A stretch of 64,000 nt of DNA, taken from NCBI RefSeq assembly GCF_001544275.1, contig NZ_BCQE01000002.1:1-64000 (forward strand). Direction: 5' to 3'. Under the pieces are notes generated by a model. It did not search any database and had not been told where the DNA came from. It saw nothing but the letters and a program-made list of their open reading frames with translations. The position numbers and the translations under genes are program-made. This DNA comes from Enterococcus gallinarum NBRC 100675. GTDB lineage: Bacteria; Bacillota; Bacilli; Lactobacillales; Enterococcaceae. Below are positions 57,829 to 64,000 of the stretch, piece after piece. Each line of letters begins with the position of its first letter. Within the stretch, counting starts at the first letter, position 1.

Positions 57829-60800
57829 TTATTCCTTCGTTTTACGACTCGAGCGCTTAATAAAAATATCCAGTATGGCTGCAACGACCAACGCTGCCCC
57901 ACTATAAAGAACCATTGAATTCGTTTCTTCTCCAGTCTGTGGGAGAGTTTTTTTAGTTGTTACACTTCTGGAAGCTTTCGCTTGTGTTTTTATTGTTGGC
58001 ATCTTGTTATTGTCTGCTTTTGTTGGATCACCCGATGTGGCACTTGATTCTGTTGCTAGCTTCGTCTTTTTCTTATACGTAACCGTCACTTCTGAATCTT
58101 TATCCTCCGCTGTTAAGCCAGTGACTTCTTCGACGGTTGTCTTGTCTGCAGTGTAGTTCTTAATTTCTGGACTAGTTACTTCGTCAAAGGTTGTATCATT
58201 GTCTTTGGCTTGCCACTCACCATAGGTCTTGTCTCCTGTGGCTTCATTGGTGGTGGCTGTACGGGTGAAGCTCACCGTATCCACTTTGTCTGGTGCGGCT
58301 TCTGTACCATCTTCATAGACATAATGGATGGTTTGGTTGACTTCTTTGGTCTCAGTTGATTCCACCATATTTGGTGTGTACGTAACTGTTACTTCGCTAT
58401 CTTTTGACTCTGCAGTTAAACCAGTGACTTCTTCAACTTTGTCTTTGTCAGCATGGTACTTATCAATGGTTGGACTGTCCACTGCATCAAAAGTTGTGTC
58501 GTTATCTTTGGCTTCCCATTCACCATATGTCTTATCATTCGTTGCTTCATTGGTGGTCACTGTACGTGTAAAGGTGACTGTATCCACCTTGTCTGGTACA
58601 GCTTCTGTACCATCTTCATACAGATAATGGATGGTTCGTTTTACTTCTTTAGTCTCAGTTGATTCCACCATATTTGGTGTGTACGTAACCGTTACTTCGC
58701 TGTCTTTTGACTCTGCTGTTAAACCAGTGACTTCTTCGACAGTTGCCTTATCTGCAGTGTAGTGCTCAATTTCTGGACTAGTTACCGCATCAAAAATAGT
58801 GTCATTGTCTTTTGGCAGCCAGTCACCGTAGGTCACTTTATCGTTTTCGAAGTCTTGGACGACTGTTCGAGTGAAAGTTACCTTGTCCACCTTGTCTACC
58901 GCGGCTGCTGTGCCATCTTCATAGACATAATGGATCACACGTTTGACTTCTTTCATCTCTACCGAAGCCATCGGGTTTTGTTTATAGGTAACAGTCACTT
59001 CAATATTTTTCGAATCGGCGGTGATACTCGTGACTTCTTCCATGCTTGTCTTATCCGGCGTATACATTGTAATCACCGGACTGTTCACTTCATCAAAAGT
59101 TGTGTCGTTATTTGTCGCTGTCCACTCATCATAAGTGGTCACATCGGTTGCTAGATTTTTGGTGGCATTCCGAGTGAAAGTTACTGTGTCTACATAATCA
59201 TCGGCTGCTTTTGAACCATCGCTAAACACATAGTGCACAGTTAAATTCACTTCTTTTGATTCAGTGGTAGTTTCCATTTTTGGTTTGTAAGTAACTGTTA
59301 CTTCATTGTCTTTCGAATCCTCAGTTAAACCAGAAACTTCTTCGACAGTGGTCTTGTCTGCAGTGTAATGCTCAATTTCTGGACTAGCTACTTCATCAAA
59401 AGTGGTGTCATTGTCTTTAGCTTCCCACTCGCCATAGGTCTTGTCTCCTGTGGCTTCATTCGTGGTCACTGTTCGTTCGAAGGTCACTGTATCCACATTG
59501 TCAGGTGCGGCTTCTGTGCCGTCTTCATACAGATAATGGATGGTTTGGTGCACTTCTTTGGTCTCGGTTGATTCCACCATGTTTGCCCTGTAAGTAACTG
59601 TTACTTCGCTGTCTTTTGACTCCTCAGTTAAACCAGTGATTTCTTCGACAATTGTCTTGTCTGCAGTGTAGTGCTCAATTTCTGGACTAGCTACTTTATC
59701 AAAGGTTGTGTCATTGTCTTTGGCTTCCCACTCGCCATAGGTCTTATCCCCTGTGGCTTCATTGGTGGTAACTGTTCGTTCGAAGGTCACTGTATCCACA
59801 TTGTCAGGTGCAGCTTCTGTACCATCTTCATAAACATAGTGGATGGTTTGTTTCACTTCTTTAGTCTCAGTTGTTTCCACCATGTTTGCCTTGTAGATAA
59901 CCGTCACTTCGCTGTCTTTTGACTCTGCTGTCAAGTCAACCATTTCTGGCACACCTGTTTTATCTGGCGTGTAGTTGGTTATTTCTGGACTGACCACTGC
60001 ATCAAAGGTTGTATCATCGTCTTTGGCTTCCCACTCGCCATAGGTCTTATCACCAGTGGCTTCATTGGTGGTCACTGTCCGTTCGAAGGTCACTGTATCT
60101 ACATTGTCAGGAGCAGCTTCTGTGCCGTCTTCATACACATAGTGGATCGTTTGGTGCACATCTATTGTTTCTGTGGTGGTAGTCGTTTTGGCACTGTAAG
60201 TGACCGTAATTTCTGAATCCTTATCATCTGCTGTTAAACCAGTGACTGTTTCAATTTTCTCGCTATCTGCGATATAGTTATCAATTTCTGGACTAATTAC
60301 TTCATCAAAGGTTGTGTCGTCATCTTTGGCTTGCCAGTCATCGTACGTTAATTCTCCCGTAGCTAAATTTTTCATGCCATTACGGGTGAAGGTGACTGTG
60401 TCCCGTTTGTCTGGGACTGCTTCTGTGCCGTCTTCATACACATAATGGATGGTTTGAGTCACTTCTTTTGTTTCTGTAATAGCTTCCAATCTTGGTGTAT
60501 ACATGACTACGATATCGTGGTATTCCTCTTCTGGTGACACATCAATGACTTCTTCAACATAGTCTGTATCCGCTGAATAATTTTCGATTTCCGGACTTTT
60601 TACTCCTTCAAACATAGAATCATCGTTTCGGGGCTTCCACTCACCATAGGTCTTATCTCCAGTAGCTTCATTAATGGTGACTGTTCGTATAAATTCGATT
60701 GTATCCACATGATCCGGCGCGGCTTCTGATCCGTCCTCATACAAATAATGGATTATCCTTGCGACTATTTTACTTTCCTCTGTCGTTTCTATTTTAGGGG

Positions 60801-62067
60801 TGTAAACATACGTGACCGTTTGAGGAGTCGTTTTTATGATTCCTGACTCGTCACCATGTACTTCTTTTAATGTGTAACCTGCGATGTCTTCCGGAACAAT
60901 CGTATAAGAATCACCTATATTGCCACCAGTCATTATATTTGGAGGCAATAATTCATTCCCGTTTTCATCGATATAATTTACTGTGATTGGCGCTCCTTCA
61001 ATATATCTTGGCTGCCACACATAGGTATCAGCCATGGTCGCTCCATCATAATTCATTACCAGATCCTTAGACAGGAATACTTGATCACCATAGGGAGCAT
61101 CGACTGTTCCCGCTCCCACATTTTGCCAATAACCAGTATAATAGCTTGAACTGAATCCAATCATTCCACTTGGATTTGTCAAATTAACTGGGTACTCATT
61201 ACCTGGCCAATTGTTCCAGCCGACAAAGCTGAATTTTTCTCCTAGACGAATTTCCTTTAGATAGCGCACATTTGCTAGAAATTGATTCATTCCAGCTCCC
61301 AAGGCATTGATTACACCGCTGCTGTCAAAATTCGATAGATCCAAACTCGTCCCTCTAAAGCCATAAAACATGCTGTTCATTGTTGTGGCTTGACTTGTAT
61401 CAAGCAAATGTAGATTTACGATTTCATCCAACTCTGAAGGCACTTTTCCATAATGGCCAGTGCTTTCAAATAGTCCAGGAACATCTGCTGGAAGAACAAC
61501 AGGAGCAGTGAGAACTACTTTTCGAATAGTCATGTTTGATGAAACTTCTGCTATTGGAATCACTTGATCTACCGTTGTAGTAAGTGTACCTGCTCCTACA
61601 GTTAGCACCCCCTCAATATCGAGGGTTGCTGGAGCAGTCCCCCACATCCCACTCCAAAGGATATTGTCTGCAAGAGCTACCATCTTTTCTTCAGTTGCTT
61701 CTGTATTGTCTGTCGTCGCTTCTGAACTGTTTTTCTCTAACTCTTCTTCAGATTCCGTTTTAGTTGCCGCAAATTCTTCTGCTGTCGTCGCTTGCTCTTC
61801 AGCTTCTATTGCTTCTGACTCTGTTCCTACAGTTTCCTCGTCGACTTCTTCTACTTTCTGCTGTTCAGGCAACATCTCATCCGCAGTAAGCATTGTTTCT
61901 TCTGGTGCTGAACTATTTGTTGTTTCTTCTGATGATGTAGTGCTAATTGATTCAGCTGATGCAGGAATACTAACAAGTGCTTGCATAAAAATCGGGCTGC
62001 CTAATATAAATACAGAGGAACTGACAAGAATACGTGATACGATTTCTTGCTTCTTCGATCTTCTCAT
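57829..62067 (-). CDS. Giant LPXTG cell-wall protein with nine tandem repeats and a MucBP domain
   Basis: A 1412-residue sortase substrate. A signal peptide spans about 1-38, then a Ser/Thr/Glu-rich region (39-135). A BspA/DUF285-like domain follows (about 136-375, MNSMFYGFRGTSLDLSNFDSS). One MucBP domain (about 385-430, ITVNYIDENGNELLPP) precedes nine repeats of about 101 residues (about 430-1338), each with an IHYVYEDGTEA-like start and DxEVTVTY-like end. A short linker leads to LPQTG (57931-57945), a membrane segment and a basic tail. It probably forms a long stalk presenting the N-terminal domain to host glycans or mucin. The ATG at 62067 follows AAGGAAAAAA. An Mga-like regulator gene lies upstream. 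Confidence 0.9.
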   Translation of the reverse strand: MRRSKKQEIVSRILVSSSVFILGSPIFMQALVSIPASAESISTTSSEETTNSSAPEETMLTADEMLPEQQKVEEVDEETVGTESEAIEAEEQATTAEEFAATKTESEEELEKNSSEATTDNTEATEEKMVALADNILWSGMWGTAPATLDIEGVLTVGAGTLTTTVDQVIPIAEVSSNMTIRKVVLTAPVVLPADVPGLFESTGHYGKVPSELDEIVNLHLLDTSQATTMNSMFYGFRGTSLDLSNFDSSGVINALGAGMNQFLANVRYLKEIRLGEKFSFVGWNNWPGNEYPVNLTNPSGMIGFSSSYYTGYWQNVGAGTVDAPYGDQVFLSKDLVMNYDGATMADTYVWQPRYIEGAPITVNYIDENGNELLPPNIMTGGNIGDSYTIVPEDIAGYTLKEVHGDESGIIKTTPQTVTYVYTPKIETTEESKIVARIIHYLYEDGSEAAPDHVDTIEFIRTVTINEATGDKTYGEWKPRNDDSMFEGVKSPEIENYSADTDYVEEVIDVSPEEEYHDIVVMYTPRLEAITETKEVTQTIHYVYEDGTEAVPDKRDTVTFTRNGMKNLATGELTYDDWQAKDDDTTFDEVISPEIDNYIADSEKIETVTGLTADDKDSEITVTYSAKTTTTTETIDVHQTIHYVYEDGTEAAPDNVDTVTFERTVTTNEATGDKTYGEWEAKDDDTTFDAVVSPEITNYTPDKTGVPEMVDLTAESKDSEVTVIYKANMVETTETKEVKQTIHYVYEDGTEAAPDNVDTVTFERTVTTNEATGDKTYGEWEAKDNDTTFDKVASPEIEHYTADKTIVEEITGLTEESKDSEVTVTYRANMVESTETKEVHQTIHYLYEDGTEAAPDNVDTVTFERTVTTNEATGDKTYGEWEAKDNDTTFDEVASPEIEHYTADKTTVEEVSGLTEDSKDNEVTVTYKPKMETTTESKEVNLTVHYVFSDGSKAADDYVDTVTFTRNATKNLATDVTTYDEWTATNNDTTFDEVNSPVITMYTPDKTSMEEVTSITADSKNIEVTVTYKQNPMASVEMKEVKRVIHYVYEDGTAAAVDKVDKVTFTRTVVQDFENDKVTYGDWLPKDNDTIFDAVTSPEIEHYTADKATVEEVTGLTAESKDSEVTVTYTPNMVESTETKEVKRTIHYLYEDGTEAVPDKVDTVTFTRTVTTNEATNDKTYGEWEAKDNDTTFDAVDSPTIDKYHADKDKVEEVTGLTAESKDSEVTVTYTPNMVESTETKEVNQTIHYVYEDGTEAAPDKVDTVSFTRTATTNEATGDKTYGEWQAKDNDTTFDEVTSPEIKNYTADKTTVEEVTGLTAEDKDSEVTVTYKKKTKLATESSATSGDPTKADNNKMPTIKTQAKASRSVTTKKTLPQTGEETNSMVLYSGAALVVAAILDIFIKRSSRKTKE
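58054..60780 (-). repeat. Nine tandem ~303-bp coding repeats
   Basis: The nine repeats keep a period near 303 bp. Neighbouring copies (for example those encoding the third to fifth repeats) share long identical DNA stretches, while the first, sixth and seventh are more divergent. This suggests recent duplication or gene conversion within the middle of the array and possible length variation between strains. Confidence 0.85.
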
Positions 62068-62711
62068 TATTTTTTCCTTCTTTCTATCTAAGTGAATGAA
62101 CACAGTCTCATTCTTCCCAATGCAAAAAAGCTGTCAACTGACAACTACTTCAGACTTATTTGTAATACTCTTGTTGTCCTCATTCCTTATGTCTGTATTA
62201 TCACATGGCTCTGAGTAGCGGACACGACAACAGCTACTCTAAAAAAGACAAGATTCGTCCTGTTTTATAAAAAATAATCAAAATCCTTTGTAAATCGTGA
62301 CAAAAAAGAAAATAATCACATTTATATCAGTATTTCAACGGATTATTCGAAAAGATTTTGAAGAAGGGAGATCTCTTTTTATTCCTAATCATTCACTTAG
62401 AGAAAAGACAAAAAAACCGCAATATAAGCGTTTGAGCAAATCAACTGTCTCAACGATAAAAGGACTTACCCACTTGCGCAGCATTGCCCAAAAATTTCGT
62501 TTAGAGTTGTTTTCACTGTCACTTATATTGCAGTTATAAAAAATGGATAAGCAGTCATACTTGCAGCCATACGTTTCGGGATCTGCTAAGTATTTACTTG
62601 TTGATCTTGAACAATTGAATTAGTCAAGCACACACCATGGCTATTGATACTAAAAATTTGAAAAAGATTGTTACTAGCAAATGCGGATATCAAACGTTAT
62701 CTATAATGATT
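62068..62711. other. Spacer between the giant surface protein gene and the Mga-like gene
   Basis: A GAGTAGC/GCTACTC inverted repeat (62213-62239) lies 146 bases upstream of the surface gene start. Next to it a small hairpin with a CGAA loop is followed on the minus strand by TTTTTT (62241-62263), a possible terminator of the Mga-like gene. An 80-residue plus-strand frame (62297-62539) has no ribosome binding site and is not accepted as a gene. Confidence 0.45.
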
Positions 62712-63998
62712 CTATAGTGAGGGATTTGTCCCTGTTTCTTGAATAGACTCATTAATAGACTCATTTTGGAACTTTTCAATAGCTTCAATTAATTCAAGCC
62801 AGCGATCTCCGGTGGGAAAACTATTCCATTTAAAGAAACGTACTTCGTGATTTTGATTAATAAAGAATTGACGATCGACAGGATAATCTGTTACTACAAA
62901 ATCCGGCTTTTCTGATACAAAAGAAAGAGTATATCCAAACCATCGTTTTAATCGCTCTTTTTGCCTGATTTCCTGAATTTTCCCAAATTTTGATTCATGA
63001 AAAACCCGCACAGTCGACCGATCGATTCTAGCTACAATCGACAGAAGCATACTATATTGAAAAAGTAGGCGGCTATTTGATACATACAGCGTACGAAAAA
63101 TCGATGATTGTTCTGATAGCGATTGGTACATCTCTTGAACCAGTGGAAATAACTTAGGGAATACTCTTCGATAGTCTTTATCTGTTGTCGTTTTTCCAAA
63201 AGCATCAATTTTGTTTTTTGAAGCAAACATGAGAGAGGCAGAATGGATGTTCAATGCATTGACAAAAAGATACGTTGTAGCACTATCAGGAACAAGAAAA
63301 GCTTGTTTCGCTGTTTCCGAAAAAAGTTTGGCGGCTTGTAAGCTCTCCTCTGAAAAATGATTTGTCATCATCAACTCTGTAGGGATCTCCTCAGGTAAAT
63401 AGGTGGTCATTACTGAAAACATATAATACAAGAAGATATACTCATTTTCTGAAGTTTCATTTAGTAAATAATTATCTCTTAAGAGGGGCATTATAAGCTC
63501 GTTTTTGAATTGCTCAAAAGGAATAGTCAGATGGCATGTTTCTGTCATTGTCGGTGGAATTTCTTTCAAAACAAATCCTCTCTTTAAACGATAGAGACTT
63601 AAAGCCAGTAATTGGACAAACTTTTCTTGATCGATTCCTCGATAACAACTTGGATACATCGCGAGTCTTTCTTTGAAACCAGTGATACTTTTTTGAGTCA
63701 AGCCAAAATAACGTACATTTGAGCCATCAAAAATTTGCCAATACATGATATGAAAAAAATGCCTAATACGATATTCTTCTCCTACAAATAACGGCTTCCT
63801 CTTTAAATTCAACGAAATATTATAATTTTCGAGGATATCCATGATCTCCTTGAGTTTTCTTTGAACCGTGCGATTACTCACATAATGTTGTTGCGCTGTA
63901 TTCTCCAAGGATACATATTTCTCTCTGAATAATCGGTCCAATATTTGAAAAGGCATGCTTTCTTCTAACATGACAGAATATAACTTAGAAAGTAAAAA
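62712..63998 (-). CDS. Mga-like transcriptional regulator, probably truncated by the window edge
   Basis: At least 419 residues of an Mga/AtxA-type regulator are visible. An N-terminal helix-turn-helix (YVSLENTAQQHYVSNRTVQRKLKEI) is followed by PRD-like helical domains (about 80-300) and an EIIB-like C terminus. The frame stays open past the ATG at 63971 to the edge (KLYSV just before it), and family members usually begin with a similar extra segment, so the true start probably lies outside. Mga proteins activate surface-protein and virulence genes in response to sugar status, so the giant LPQTG gene downstream is a likely target. Confidence 0.75.
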   Translation of the reverse strand, partial: FLLSKLYSVMLEESMPFQILDRLFREKYVSLENTAQQHYVSNRTVQRKLKEIMDILENYNISLNLKRKPLFVGEEYRIRHFFHIMYWQIFDGSNVRYFGLTQKSITGFKERLAMYPSCYRGIDQEKFVQLLALSLYRLKRGFVLKEIPPTMTETCHLTIPFEQFKNELIMPLLRDNYLLNETSENEYIFLYYMFSVMTTYLPEEIPTELMMTNHFSEESLQAAKLFSETAKQAFLVPDSATTYLFVNALNIHSASLMFASKNKIDAFGKTTTDKDYRRVFPKLFPLVQEMYQSLSEQSSIFRTLYVSNSRLLFQYSMLLSIVARIDRSTVRVFHESKFGKIQEIRQKERLKRWFGYTLSFVSEKPDFVVTDYPVDRQFFINQNHEVRFFKWNSFPTGDRWLELIEAIEKFQNESINESIQETGTNPSL

Positions 63999-64000
63999 AT

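Noticed and set aside
58328-59922. Plus-strand frames opposite the nine-repeat array
   Set aside because: They recur with the repeat period because they are reverse readings of the same repeats, not genes.
62297-62539. 80-residue basic plus-strand frame
   Set aside because: Starts with GTG without a ribosome binding site and resembles no protein; probably chance.

Overview
The window reads as chromosome of a low-GC Gram-positive coccus, most likely an Enterococcus. The evidence is the divergent maeEP/maeKR malate cluster, T-box control of an amino-acid ABC transporter, LPXTG/MucBP surface proteins, an Mga-type regulator, a KimA-like potassium importer and typical AGGAGG ribosome binding sites. 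I cannot name the species. I see no tRNA or rRNA genes, no insertion sequence, no prophage and no CRISPR array.

Layout. (1) 0-8.2 kb: two minus-strand operons. The first encodes a glycosylasparaginase, an orphan PTS EIIC, a short GrdB-like protein and two M42 aminopeptidases, the second of which has lost metal ligands. The other encodes a YitT-type membrane protein, a GntR/UTRA regulator and an M20 dipeptidase. Both promoters carry a GTATATAC operator between -35 and -10, so they look like one regulon, perhaps for glyco-asparagine or glycopeptide use. (2) 8.4-18.3 kb: hsp20, yajC, tgt, a DUF975 protein, the mae cluster, an unclassified structured RNA with its own promoter and terminator, and queA. 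(3) 18.6-22.1 kb: opuC osmoprotectant ABC operon. (4) 22.1-24.6 kb: a broken ABC exporter beside an Rgg-like regulator. (5) 24.7-33.8 kb: an arabinan/arabino-oligosaccharide operon (binding protein, two permeases, small membrane protein, two GH43, one GH51, a Cys-rich protein) with a divergent ArsR-type regulator. (6) 33.9-43.7 kb: KimA-like permease, YhgE/Pip protein, HAD phosphatase, ProC, GntR regulator and FtsK. (7) 43.9-46.6 kb: amino-acid ABC operon behind a T-box leader that has one stem I but two antiterminator/terminator modules.

(8) 46.9-64 kb is accessory. It holds a surface protein with its LPKTG sorting signal in mid-sequence followed by a second secretion signal and a MucBP domain, several small unknown proteins, a GT8 glycosyltransferase, a thioredoxin-type ArsC, a TetR/ABC-2 export unit, an HD-domain protein, a 1412-residue LPQTG protein with nine ~101-residue repeats, and an Mga-like regulator that probably runs off the right edge. 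AT-rich spacers here contain hairpins and decayed coding remnants.

How the parts work together. Most operons are nutrient modules with a local regulator: GntR with the glyco-asparagine locus, MaeKR with malate, the ArsR-type protein with arabinan, a tRNA-sensing leader with amino-acid uptake, and possibly Mga with the surface protein. CcpA-type cre sites are visible in front of the glyco-asparagine and mae operons and, less cleanly, the arabinan operon. Start codons were moved inward wherever a good ribosome binding site pointed to an internal start.
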